The position numbers and the translations under genes are program-made. From Bacteroidales bacterium UBA4814 (lineage in GTDB: Bacteria > Bacteroidota > Bacteroidia > Bacteroidales > UBA7960): 27,436 nucleotides of DNA. Below are positions 14,014 through 21,808 of the stretch, in pieces; positions within the stretch are counted from its first letter, which is position 1; the number at the start of each line of letters is the position of its first letter. The notes below the pieces were generated by a model. The model was not told the DNA's origin, searched no databases, and saw nothing but the letters and a program-made list of their open reading frames with translations. Location: positions 1 through 27,436 of the forward strand of contig DHFW01000015.1 of the NCBI GenBank assembly GCA_002402465.1, in the 5' to 3' direction.

Positions 14014-15918
14014 TTATTTAACCTCTTCAAAATCTACGTCGGTTACTTCACCGTCGTTTTTGCCCTGGTCATCGGGAGCTGATTGCTCAGGAGCTGCACC
14101 CGGTTGTTCCTGTTGTTGGGTAGCCTGGTACATTTCGGCGCTTGCAGCCTGCCATGCGCTGTTCAGGGTGGCCATGGCAGTATCGAGGGCTGTGAGGTCT
14201 TTGTTTTTGTGGGCTACCTTCAGCTCTTCCAGGGCTTTTTCGATGGGTGCCTTCTTGTCAGCAGGTACCTTGTCGCCAAACTCTTTCAGCTGCTTCTCCG
14301 TTTGGAAAATTAGGCTGTCGGCAGCATTCAGCTTGTCGATCTCTTCCTTGAGCTTGCGGTCTTTCTCAACGTTTTCTTCCGCTTCTTTTTTCATGCGCTC
14401 AATTTCGCTTTCGCTGAGGCCGCTGGAGGCTTCTATGCGAATTTGCTGCGACTTGCCCGTGGCCTTGTCTTTGGCCGAAACATTAAGAATACCGTTGGCG
14501 TCAATATCGAAAGTTACTTCAATTTGTGGAAGACCCCTGGGTGCCGGTGGTATGCCATCGAGGTGGAAGCGTCCAATGGTGCGGTTGTCACGGGCCATGG
14601 GGCGCTCGCCCTGCAAAATGTGAATCTCAACCGAAGTCTGGTTATCAGCTGCAGTAGAGAAGATTTCAGTTTTCTTGGTGGGGATGGTCGTGTTGGCATC
14701 GATTAGCTTGGTCATAACACCGCCCAAGGTTTCAATACCCAGCGAAAGCGGGGTTACGTCGAGCAAAAGCACATCCTTGATTTCGCCGGTAAGCACGGCA
14801 CCCTGAATGGCTGCACCAATGGCCACAACCTCATCGGGGTTTACACCTTTAGAAGGCTTCCTGCCGAAAAACTTCTCAACTACTTCCTGTATCTTAGGAA
14901 TACGGGTAGAACCACCCACCAGGATCACTTCGTCGATGTCGTTGCTGGTATAACCGGCATCTTTCAGCGCAAGCTTGCAGGGCTCAAGGGTTGCCTGCAC
15001 GTACTTGTCGATGAGTTGCTCGAACTGACTGCGCGAAAGGCTGCGCACCAGGTGCTTCGGAATACCATCAACCGGCATAATATAAGGAAGGTTGATTTCG
15101 GTAGTGGAAGAGCTCGAGAGCTCAATCTTGGCCTTTTCTGCGGCTTCTTTAAGGCGCTGCAGGGCCATGGCATCCTTGCGGAGATCAATGCCTTCGTCTT
15201 TTTTAAATTCTTCTGCCAGCCAGTCAATAATAGCGTTGTCAAAGTCGTCACCTCCCAGGTGCGTATCTCCATGGGTCGATTTTACTTCAAAGACCCCATC
15301 GCCCAACTCCAGAATGGAAATGTCGAAAGTACCACCGCCAAGGTCGTATACCGCAATGCGCATGTCCTTACTTTTCTTGTCAAGGCCGTAGGCCAGTGAG
15401 GCAGCTGTGGGCTCGTTGATAATACGACGAACCTTCAGACCTGCAATTTCACCGGCTTCCTTGGTGGCCTGGCGCTGTGAGTCGTTAAAATAGGCCGGAA
15501 CCGTAATCACCGCCTCAGTCACTTCCTGTCCGAGGTAATCTTCGGCGGTTTTCTTCATTTTCTGAAGAATCATGGCCGAGATTTCCTGAGGAGTGTACAG
15601 GCGATCATCAATTTTAACGCGGGGGGTGTTGTTGTCGCCTTTTACTACTTTAAAGGTTGCACGTTTCCATTCCTTAGCTGAAGAATCGTATGTTTCGCCC
15701 ATAAAACGCTTTATGGAAGAAATGGTTTTAGTGGGATTTATGATAGCCTGCCTTTTGGCAGGATCACCTACTTTTCTTTCGCCATTTTCGGTAAATGCCA
15801 CAATAGAAGGCGTGGTGCGGCGTCCTTCGCTGTTGGGGATCACTACAGGCTCGTTACCTTCCATTACAGCTACACAGGAGTTGGTTGTACCTAAGTCAAT
15901 ACCAATAATTTTTGCCAT
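14014..15918 (-). CDS. dnaK: Chaperone protein DnaK (Hsp70)
   Basis: This 634-residue Hsp70 has an N-terminal ATPase domain starting MAKIIGIDLGTTNSCVAVMEG. Its phosphate-binding motifs include VYDLGGGTFDISILELGDG and EVILVGGSTRIPKIQEVV. The linker DVLLLDVTPLSLGIETLGG leads into the substrate-binding domain. The C-terminal lid ends in the acidic EVTDVDFEEVK, matching the EEVK-type tail. The length is normal. It works with J-domain proteins and GrpE in protein folding; neither dnaJ nor grpE is next to it, although a membrane J-domain protein is encoded at 21292. A TGTCA-N6-TGACA dyad and a possible promoter lie upstream (15996-16059). Confidence 0.98.
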   Translation of the reverse strand: MAKIIGIDLGTTNSCVAVMEGNEPVVIPNSEGRRTTPSIVAFTENGERKVGDPAKRQAIINPTKTISSIKRFMGETYDSSAKEWKRATFKVVKGDNNTPRVKIDDRLYTPQEISAMILQKMKKTAEDYLGQEVTEAVITVPAYFNDSQRQATKEAGEIAGLKVRRIINEPTAASLAYGLDKKSKDMRIAVYDLGGGTFDISILELGDGVFEVKSTHGDTHLGGDDFDNAIIDWLAEEFKKDEGIDLRKDAMALQRLKEAAEKAKIELSSSSTTEINLPYIMPVDGIPKHLVRSLSRSQFEQLIDKYVQATLEPCKLALKDAGYTSNDIDEVILVGGSTRIPKIQEVVEKFFGRKPSKGVNPDEVVAIGAAIQGAVLTGEIKDVLLLDVTPLSLGIETLGGVMTKLIDANTTIPTKKTEIFSTAADNQTSVEIHILQGERPMARDNRTIGRFHLDGIPPAPRGLPQIEVTFDIDANGILNVSAKDKATGKSQQIRIEASSGLSESEIERMKKEAEENVEKDRKLKEEIDKLNAADSLIFQTEKQLKEFGDKVPADKKAPIEKALEELKVAHKNKDLTALDTAMATLNSAWQAASAEMYQATQQQEQPGAAPEQSAPDDQGKNDGEVTDVDFEEVK

Positions 15919-15961
15919 TTTTTATAATGTTTTGAATGTTCTCTGCTAAATTTTTTTTCGT

Positions 15962-16003
15962 GCCCTAAGGCATTCAATGATTGTGCCATTGGCAGCAAAG
16001 GGC
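15962..16003 (-). promoter_or_regulatory. Possible structured leader upstream of dnaK
   Basis: Outer arms GCCCT (15962-15966) and AGGGC (15999-16003) enclose two alternative inner pairings: GGCA (15969-15972) with TGCC (15984-15987), or TGCCA with TGGCA (15984-15994). The two inner hairpins exclude each other. If transcription starts upstream, the dnaK mRNA would carry this about 44 bases before the ATG. A weak promoter box overlaps it (15996-16003), so it may equally be non-transcribed. Confidence 0.3.
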
Positions 16004-16025
16004 TTTTTTTTTGAAATAATGGCAA
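15996..16025 (-). promoter_or_regulatory. Weak candidate promoter of dnaK
   Basis: On the minus strand TTG (plus 16023-16025), 19 bases, then GCCCTTTG (plus 15996-16003) keeps the TTTG of the Bacteroidota -7 box but lacks its TA. No better match is present upstream of dnaK. Confidence 0.35.
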
Positions 16026-16043
16026 CTGAAACGGGGGAGTGGC

Positions 16044-16059
16044 TGTCAGCGAAGTGACA
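16044..16059. promoter_or_regulatory. Inverted repeat TGTCA-N6-TGACA upstream of dnaK
   Basis: Perfect 5-bp arms TGTCA (16044-16048) and TGACA (16055-16059) flank GCGAAG. The repeat lies just upstream of the candidate -33 box, where an activator or heat-shock regulator could bind. The assignment to heat-shock control is inferred from position only. Confidence 0.4.
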
Positions 16060-16084
16060 AAAAGGCAGAAAAATCAGAAAAAAA

Positions 16085-18529
16085 TCAGAAGCGTGCCACC
16101 AGCTTTACGTTGATCAGGCGGCTGGTGAGGTAATTTGGCACGGCAAAAAGGCGGTTTTCTACATCCCTGATCCATAAATAGGAAATGGTATTGTTCATCT
16201 CGAGCAGGTTAAACACCTCTGCCGAGATCCACATATTATTAAAGTGCCTCAGGGGGTTTCTTACTGAAAAGTTGCTGGTTTCGCTAATGAGTTGCTTGGA
16301 GAACCCTATGTCGACCCTGCGGTAGGCAGGCATGCGCAGGGTATCGCGCTGGCGCTCGTAGGTGGGGGGGCCAAACGGAAGCCCCGTGCCGAAAATAAAT
16401 CCGACCTGTACTTTATAAGAAGGGTTGCGTGGCAGAAAATCCTGAAAGAAAAGGCTGAAATTCAGGCGCTGGTCAGTGGGGCGGGGGATATAGCCCGCAG
16501 GGGTCTGATTTCCTTCGGCATCGGTGTAAAAAGCCCCTTCGATTTTTTCGGCTGTTTTCATTAACGAAAGGCTGGCCCAGGATTCTACTCCCGGCACAAA
16601 CTCTCCGTTTACTTTCAGGTCGAGGCCGGTGGCATAGCCTGAAGAAATATTCTCGGCATAATACCTTATCCTCACGTTGTCCATTTCGTAAGGAATCAGG
16701 TTGTTGAGTTGCTTGTAATAAATTTCGGACGTGTATTTGAACGGGCGGTCCCAGGCCGTAAAATTATATTCCGAACCAAGCACAAAGTGGATGGATTCCT
16801 GCGCTTTTATGTCGCGGTTGAGTTCTCCCTCAAAATTTCTTATTTCCCGGTAAAACGCAGGCTGATGATAAAAGCCCGCCGAAGCGCGGAACGCCCAGCG
16901 TGGCCATGCCAGGGGTTTGTAAAGCAGGGTGCTACGCGGACTAAAAACCGTTTGCCCGTTAAAATCCCAATAACTCACACGGGCTCCAGCCGTCAACGAA
17001 AACCGTCCATGGCTGCGGTCAAAATCCCAGGTGTTCTGAACAAAGCCCGACAAGCGGTTGGAGCGGGTGCTGATCCTGGCAAAGAGCGTGTCTTGCAGAA
17101 TGATTTGCTCATGGGGTAGGCGTGGCAGCGAATAGCCCGAAGAGTCGATCATGGTCCATTCCTCCAGGCGATCGAAAATGTCTTCGTGCTGGAATTTTAG
17201 GCCCCAGCGCAACGTTTGGTTACCTCTCTCAACATCGCCCCGGTGCTCGGCATTCCACACAATGGCGTTGAGGTAGTTGCGGGCATGGTTCAGAAAAGAA
17301 CCCACACCCAGTGCCTCGCCGGTGGGTTGCCCGAAATCGTCCTGGCTCATGTCGGTCTGTACCCTGTAAAGCCAGTACTGCCCCAGGATATCGAAATTCT
17401 CCGTTTCATCGCTCTGGAAAATACTGAAAGTCCAGCGAAGGCTGGTGCGTTCGTTGGGCTGGTATCGGGCCGACAAGGCTCCCATGGCCGTAACAAACTT
17501 ATCTACCTCCTGCCCATCGAAATATACTGTAAGCTGCCTCACCTCGGTAGCAGTACCAAAGCGGGTGTTTTGCACCACTGGTTGAAAGAGGTAACGGTTG
17601 TTGCTGAAATTACCAAGGAAACTTAGCTCCAGTTTGTTGTTTACTTCATGGGTTATAAGGGTCTGAATATCGGAAAAGGACGGTCTGTAATCACCTTTGG
17701 TATCCAGGGTGCCAAGTAAATACTGGTTCGACTTGTGGCGCAGGCCCAGCAGAAAAGTGGTTTTGCGGTTTTTTGTGAGGCCCTCCAGATGCAGGGAGCC
17801 TTCGAGCAGGCTCATGGAGAAAGAGCCGGCAAAGGTTTCGGGTTTTCGGTATTCAATATCGAGCACCGACGACATCTTGTCGCCGAATTTGGCATCGAAG
17901 CCACCGGCCGAAAAGTTAATGCCACTGATCAGGTCGCTGTTCAGAAAGCTCAGGCCTTCCTGCTGCCCCGATCGAACCAAAAACGGACGGTAAATCTCAA
18001 TGCCGTTGACATACACCAGGTTTTCGTCGAAATTGCCACCCCTTACAGAATATTGTGAAGTGAGCTCTGAGCTGGAAGAAACTCCGGGCAGGGTTTTCAG
18101 CAGCCCTTCCACCCCGCTGGAGGGGCCAGGCAGCACCGCCACCAGCTTTGGATCAAGCCGGATAATATCGGTTGAAAGGATTTGCCGCTCGCGCACTTCC
18201 ACATCGGGCAGGTCGGTGGCGGCCGATTCCAGGATAATGTTTACCTGACGGGTTTCGCCTGAAGGCACGCTTAAGGTAATGCGGCGCGAAATGTAACCCA
18301 GGTGCGAAATCAACAAACTGGCGGAACCAGCCGGCACGCGAAGCCTGAAATACCCGGCCTCATTAGTGGTGGTGCCAGTGTTGCTGCCTTCCAGGGCCAC
18401 ATTGACAAACTCGAGCGGAATTCCCTGTTCGGTGCGGATAAAACCTTCGATAAACGATTGCTGCGATGCAGCCGTTGTTGCCAGCATGCCCAGTAATAAG
18501 GCCAGAAAAATATTTCGAAGGTTTTTCAC
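16085..18529 (-). CDS. TonB-dependent receptor with N-terminal carboxypeptidase-regulatory-like domain
   Basis: This 814-residue outer-membrane protein starts at GTG (18527-18529) with the signal peptide KNLRNIFLALLLGMLATTAAS. A carboxypeptidase-regulatory-like domain follows (about 25-105, FIEGFIRTEQGIPLEFVNVALEG...GTTTNEAGYFRLRVPAG). The plug domain comes next (about 115-235, with LLKTLPGVSS and YSVRGGNFDENLVYVNGIEIYRP). The beta-barrel ends in the C-terminal LINVKLVARF, whose terminal Phe is the outer-membrane assembly signal. It is shorter than SusC-type receptors, and no SusD-like lipoprotein gene is beside it, so glycan uptake is not indicated; the ligand is unknown. A -7 box TAAATTTG at plus 18534-18541 is only a few bases from the GTG. 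Confidence 0.92.
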   Translation of the reverse strand: MKNLRNIFLALLLGMLATTAASQQSFIEGFIRTEQGIPLEFVNVALEGSNTGTTTNEAGYFRLRVPAGSASLLISHLGYISRRITLSVPSGETRQVNIILESAATDLPDVEVRERQILSTDIIRLDPKLVAVLPGPSSGVEGLLKTLPGVSSSSELTSQYSVRGGNFDENLVYVNGIEIYRPFLVRSGQQEGLSFLNSDLISGINFSAGGFDAKFGDKMSSVLDIEYRKPETFAGSFSMSLLEGSLHLEGLTKNRKTTFLLGLRHKSNQYLLGTLDTKGDYRPSFSDIQTLITHEVNNKLELSFLGNFSNNRYLFQPVVQNTRFGTATEVRQLTVYFDGQEVDKFVTAMGALSARYQPNERTSLRWTFSIFQSDETENFDILGQYWLYRVQTDMSQDDFGQPTGEALGVGSFLNHARNYLNAIVWNAEHRGDVERGNQTLRWGLKFQHEDIFDRLEEWTMIDSSGYSLPRLPHEQIILQDTLFARISTRSNRLSGFVQNTWDFDRSHGRFSLTAGARVSYWDFNGQTVFSPRSTLLYKPLAWPRWAFRASAGFYHQPAFYREIRNFEGELNRDIKAQESIHFVLGSEYNFTAWDRPFKYTSEIYYKQLNNLIPYEMDNVRIRYYAENISSGYATGLDLKVNGEFVPGVESWASLSLMKTAEKIEGAFYTDAEGNQTPAGYIPRPTDQRLNFSLFFQDFLPRNPSYKVQVGFIFGTGLPFGPPTYERQRDTLRMPAYRRVDIGFSKQLISETSNFSVRNPLRHFNNMWISAEVFNLLEMNNTISYLWIRDVENRLFAVPNYLTSRLINVKLVARF

Positions 18530-18533
18530 CCGG

Positions 18534-18541
18534 CAAATTTA
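18534..18541 (-). promoter_or_regulatory. Candidate -7 box of the TonB-dependent receptor gene
   Basis: TAAATTTG on the minus strand matches TAnnTTTG and ends 4 bases before the GTG start, which would imply a nearly leaderless mRNA. There is no clear -33 TTG. An ATG downstream could be the real start, but the signal peptide supports the GTG. Confidence 0.35.
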
Positions 18542-18641
18542 GTAAAAAGCCCCGTTGGATTTCCTGCGGGTGGCACGCAGTATTCAGGGAATATATGAAA
18601 TAATAACAGTAGGGAAAAGGAAATATTGCTTCGCAGAAATA

Positions 18642-19298
18642 TTAATCGCTACGTTTGAAGCGTCCTTCGCGCCAGGCCTTAAAGAACTCTGACCAGGCAA
18701 AGGGGTCGAATAGGCGTATGGGAGGCGATTGCCCGGCATAATACAGTCGGTTGGCCTGCTGCTGCATGGCGTGGCGGTAGTTCATGCCCCCATCCATGGG
18801 CAGGTTCTGCATACGCTCCTTCATCTCGGCACGCGCCAGGTTGCGCATGGCCCGGTCGTAATCGTCGTCAGGAATTTCGGTGTGAATAAATGCATAGCGA
18901 AACTGCTCGCGCGTGGGCCAGGGGTAAATCACCGTTTCGGTAAGGTAAATGGTGTCCCGGCTCATGATCTGAATGGCCGAATAGCGCGGCTGGCTCAGGG
19001 TGTCGGGTACTACATAGGTAACATCCTTAAACCCAACCGATGTAAAACGAAGGGTGTCGCGCTCGTAAACCGCAATGCTGAAAAAGCCGTAAAAGTCGGT
19101 AATGGTGCCCCGTCGGGTGTTCTTTACCCAAACGGTTGTGTAAGGCACAGGGGCAAGGCTGTCGCCAGTTACTACCAGGCCCGAAAACTGAATGACCCTG
19201 CGCGGACGCACTTCCTGCCCCTGACTGTAGTTGGCTGCTGCCAAAACAAATAGTCCGGCAAATAAAATTAAAAGAGGAAGGAATTTGCGAAAGGTCAT
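18642..19298 (-). CDS. Exported carboxypeptidase-regulatory-like domain protein
   Basis: The 218-residue protein has an N-terminal signal peptide or anchor (RKFLPLLILFAGLFVLAAANYSQG). A single beta-sandwich domain of the carboxypeptidase-regulatory-like type follows: FSGLVVTGDSLAPVPYTTVWVKNTRRG, TDFYGFFSIAVYERDTLRFTSVGF (about 38-95). The C-terminal half is helical and charged and ends PFAWSEFFKAWREGRFKRSD. It has a MNYRHAMQQQANRLYYAGQ segment that looks conserved in Bacteroidota homologues, though I do not know a function. It precedes the TonB receptor gene by 112 bases on the same strand. It may act with that receptor, since the receptor carries the same domain type. It is probably periplasmic. 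Confidence 0.78.
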   Translation of the reverse strand: MTFRKFLPLLILFAGLFVLAAANYSQGQEVRPRRVIQFSGLVVTGDSLAPVPYTTVWVKNTRRGTITDFYGFFSIAVYERDTLRFTSVGFKDVTYVVPDTLSQPRYSAIQIMSRDTIYLTETVIYPWPTREQFRYAFIHTEIPDDDYDRAMRNLARAEMKERMQNLPMDGGMNYRHAMQQQANRLYYAGQSPPIRLFDPFAWSEFFKAWREGRFKRSD

Positions 19299-19415
19299 GG
19301 GTGTTTTTTGAAACTGGCCTTAAAATTAAAGATAAAATACAAGCAGGACAAATGCTTTAAATTTGTTCCAGGTATTTTACATTATTTTAACACGAAGCCC
19401 AGTGGTATTGTTTTC

Positions 19416-19446
19416 AAAAAAAAAGCTGTCGTTTTGAAGCGACAGC
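19416..19446 (-). terminator. Intrinsic terminator of rpmB
   Basis: On the minus strand, the stem GCTGTCG/CGACAGC (plus 19425-19431 with 19440-19446) and an 8-base loop are followed by nine T. It lies 27 bases after the rpmB stop. Confidence 0.9.
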
Positions 19447-19473
19447 CAGGCTTTGTTTTCTTGGAAAAAAATG

Positions 19474-19710
19474 CTATTGCATTAAGCCTTTTTTGCGGGC
19501 TTCCTGGATGCAGGCATAAATCCCTTTTTTGTTGATGATCCTGATTCCTTTCGCAGATACCTTCAAGGTAACCCAGCGATTTTCTTCCGGCACGAAAAAT
19601 TTCTTCTCCTGGATGTTGGGGTAAAACCAACGCTTGGTTTTAATATTGGAGTGCGAAACGTTATGACCAACAATGGGCTTCTTCCCGGTTATCTGACAAA
19701 TTCGTGACAT
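19474..19710 (-). CDS. rpmB: 50S ribosomal protein L28
   Basis: This 78-residue protein has the L28 signature: RICQITGKKPIVGHNVSHSNIKTKRWFYPN, then VTLKVSAKGIRIINKKGI and the C-terminal basic helix. The length is normal. In many Bacteroidota rpmB is followed by rpmG and a small DUF4295 gene. Here a terminator follows at once, so rpmB is a single-gene unit. A possible promoter (plus 19763-19794) and a leader hairpin (plus 19743-19764) lie upstream. Confidence 0.97.
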   Translation of the reverse strand: MSRICQITGKKPIVGHNVSHSNIKTKRWFYPNIQEKKFFVPEENRWVTLKVSAKGIRIINKKGIYACIQEARKKGLMQ

Positions 19711-19742
19711 CTCTGAAAATATTTTATGTTCTGAAAGTAATA

Positions 19743-19764
19743 TGCACTTTTTTAAGGGAGTGCA
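19743..19764 (-). promoter_or_regulatory. Leader inverted repeat upstream of rpmB
   Basis: TGCACT (19743-19748) and AGTGCA (19759-19764) form a perfect 6-bp stem with a 10-base loop. It overlaps the presumed transcription start and the 5' end of the rpmB leader. It could be an operator or an autoregulatory mRNA hairpin; nothing in the sequence decides between these. Confidence 0.35.
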
Positions 19765-19794
19765 AAGTACGGAATTTTTTTTCTTATAGACAAA
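19763..19794 (-). promoter_or_regulatory. Candidate promoter of rpmB
   Basis: On the minus strand TTTG (plus 19791-19794), 20 bases, then GTACTTTG (plus 19763-19770) resembles the Bacteroidota promoter, with the TA shifted by one base. Confidence 0.45.
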
Positions 19795-19931
19795 TGTTTC
19801 TGATTATTTATTTTGATCCCCCGGTTTTAAGCCAGGTAATTGGTTTACCCGGCTGGAAAGTTAGTGTTCTTTTTTAAATGTTTTAGTGAGAAAAAAGTCA
19901 GATATTTGTGCCAGAACCAAAAACAATCCTC

Positions 19932-21233
19932 ATGAAGTTGCTTATGATTGAAATCATTGATCGCTTTGCTGAAAAAGTGCTTACTGGCATTGGGTTTTCT
20001 GAAGGTCTTATTTATCCGGTGAAAGCAGTATTTTTTGTGCTTCTTATTATTCTTTTGAGCTGGCTGGCCAATTTCATTGCAAAACAGGGCATACTGGTTT
20101 TTCTCGGGAAGATCATTAAGCGCAGCCCCACCCACTGGGATGATGTTTTCTTTGAAAAGAAAGTGTTCTCGCGAATGTCGCACCTGGCCCCGGTTATCAT
20201 CATTTTTTGGTTCGGGCCGGCCTTGATGTCGGAATACCCAAAGCTGATCGATGGCATTTACTTGTTCACCAACGTATATATTATTATTGTGGTGATGATG
20301 GTACTGTTTGCCATTATCAATGCGGTAGGCACCATTTACGAAAGCTACGATATTTCCAAATCAAAGCCGATTAAAGGTTTCCTGCAAATTCTGAAGATTT
20401 TTATTGCTTTCCTGGTTGCTATTCTTGTTCTGGCTATAATTAGGGGAAGATCGCCCCTTTATTATCTCACCGGGCTGGGTGCCGCATCGGCCATTTTGTT
20501 ACTCATTTTTAAGGATACTATTCTGAACTTTGTCGGAGGCGTGCAGGTTACTGCCAATAATATGGTTCAGATCGGTGACTGGATAGAAATGCCCAAATAC
20601 GGCGCCGATGGCGATGTGATAGAAATTAACCTTTACACCGTGGTGGTGCAAAACTGGGATCGAACCATTACCACTATTCCCACCTATGCCCTGGCATCCG
20701 ATTCGTTTAAAAACTGGCGCGGCATGGTGCAATCGGGAGGGCGCCGCATAAAAAGAGCCATAAATATTGATGCAAAAAGCATTAAAATTTGCGATGAGGA
20801 AATGCTTCGCAGGTTTGAAGAGGTGTATTTGCTCAAAGATTATATCAGCCAGAAGAAAGCAGAGATTGAGCAATACAACCGGGAGCATGATTTCGATGAA
20901 GCCGTTCCGGTAAACGGCCGCAGGCTTACCAATTTAGGCACCTTCAGGGCTTATATTAAAAATTATTTGGCCAATCACCCTAGCATTCACAAAGAAATGA
21001 TTATAATGGTGCGACAACTGGCCCCAAGCGAAAAGGGAATTCCACTCGAGGTGTATGCCTTTACCAACGATATCGGATGGGTAAATTATGAAGGTATTCA
21101 GAGTGATATCTTTGATCATATCCTGTCCAGGATTTCATATTTCGACCTGAAAGTTTTTCAGGATCCCACGGAAATTACTGTTTCTATTGGGTATGCCGGG
21201 AACTTAAACCAGGCCGGACTGGACAAAAAGTAG
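19932..21233 (+). CDS. YbdG-like mechanosensitive ion channel (MscS family)
   Basis: From the ATG at 19932 the protein has 433 residues. A GTG at 19908 is in frame, but it overlaps a TTTG that may belong to the promoter. About five membrane helices are visible (28-50, 84-100, 110-133, 152-170, 178-203). The last is the pore-lining helix, continuing into VGGVQVTANNMVQIGDWIEM, the conserved start of the MscS beta domain. The segment SFKNWRGMVQSGGRRIKRAINID and an extended cytoplasmic C-terminus match the YbdG subgroup better than small MscS. YbdG is linked to osmotic down-shock protection in E. coli. It is an inner-membrane protein, transcribed alone and divergently from rpmB. Confidence 0.9.
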   Translation: MKLLMIEIIDRFAEKVLTGIGFSEGLIYPVKAVFFVLLIILLSWLANFIAKQGILVFLGKIIKRSPTHWDDVFFEKKVFSRMSHLAPVIIIFWFGPALMSEYPKLIDGIYLFTNVYIIIVVMMVLFAIINAVGTIYESYDISKSKPIKGFLQILKIFIAFLVAILVLAIIRGRSPLYYLTGLGAASAILLLIFKDTILNFVGGVQVTANNMVQIGDWIEMPKYGADGDVIEINLYTVVVQNWDRTITTIPTYALASDSFKNWRGMVQSGGRRIKRAINIDAKSIKICDEEMLRRFEEVYLLKDYISQKKAEIEQYNREHDFDEAVPVNGRRLTNLGTFRAYIKNYLANHPSIHKEMIIMVRQLAPSEKGIPLEVYAFTNDIGWVNYEGIQSDIFDHILSRISYFDLKVFQDPTEITVSIGYAGNLNQAGLDKK

Positions 21234-21291
21234 GCTGTTTTATTGATTTTCAGGCTTTGAAGCTTTAATTTTATGTAATAAAAAACCAACC

Positions 21292-21798
21292 TTGGCTGAT
21301 TATTACCAGATATTGGGAGTTTCACGGAATGCTTCCGCAGAAAGCATTCGTAAGGCTTTTCGCTGCAAGGCCAAGGTACTGCATCCTGATATTAACCACG
21401 GTGGTTCCTCTTCCGATTTTCTAAAGATAAACGAAGCTTACCAGGTGCTCTCTGATGAAGGGAAACGCCGCATCTACGATCAGCGACTCCAAAACGGCAA
21501 CTTCAGCCAGCGCGTTTATTACCGGCCCGGACCTGTCAGAAACCCCTACCAGGCCTATTACGAAGCCCGGCGCAGGCAGGAAGAGGAGGAGCCGGTCAGC
21601 AAGTTCGAACAAATCCTTGATCAGTTCCTTTTTCTATCTTTGTTTTTGGTGGGCCTGTTTGCCATTGGTTTTGGTGTTTTCCGGCTGTGGCAGGAACCCA
21701 TTGAAGGCGTAAACCCAGTTAATGGCATTGTACTGGGCGTAGTGTTAACCAGCCTGCTGGTGGTCGGCTGGGTGAAGTGGAACAAGATTTCAGAGTAA
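21292..21798 (+). CDS. Membrane-anchored J-domain (DnaJ-like) protein
   Basis: This 168-residue protein starts at TTG (21292); no ATG is in frame nearby, and the J-domain begins immediately (ADYYQILGVSRNASAESIRKAF), which fixes the start. The HPD motif that stimulates Hsp70 ATPase is at residues 31-33, followed by LKINEAYQVLSDEGKRRIYDQ. There is no Gly/Phe-rich region or zinc-finger domain, so it is a class III J-protein. Two membrane helices (about 112-133 and 143-162) should place the J-domain in the cytosol at the inner membrane. It may recruit DnaK to membrane clients; which ones cannot be seen. It converges on aroE with 10 bases between. Confidence 0.88.
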   Translation: MADYYQILGVSRNASAESIRKAFRCKAKVLHPDINHGGSSSDFLKINEAYQVLSDEGKRRIYDQRLQNGNFSQRVYYRPGPVRNPYQAYYEARRRQEEEEPVSKFEQILDQFLFLSLFLVGLFAIGFGVFRLWQEPIEGVNPVNGIVLGVVLTSLLVVGWVKWNKISE

Positions 21799-21808
21799 TT
21801 TCCGGCGC

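Noticed and set aside
14060..14623. 187-codon plus-strand ORF inside dnaK
   Set aside because: Antisense to a fully intact dnaK; the translation is Ser/Ala/Leu-rich, as expected from a shadow frame.
19908..19931. GTG start at 19908 for the mechanosensitive channel
   Set aside because: It coincides with a TTTG that may be part of the promoter, and the ATG at 19932 precedes the first helix at a normal distance.
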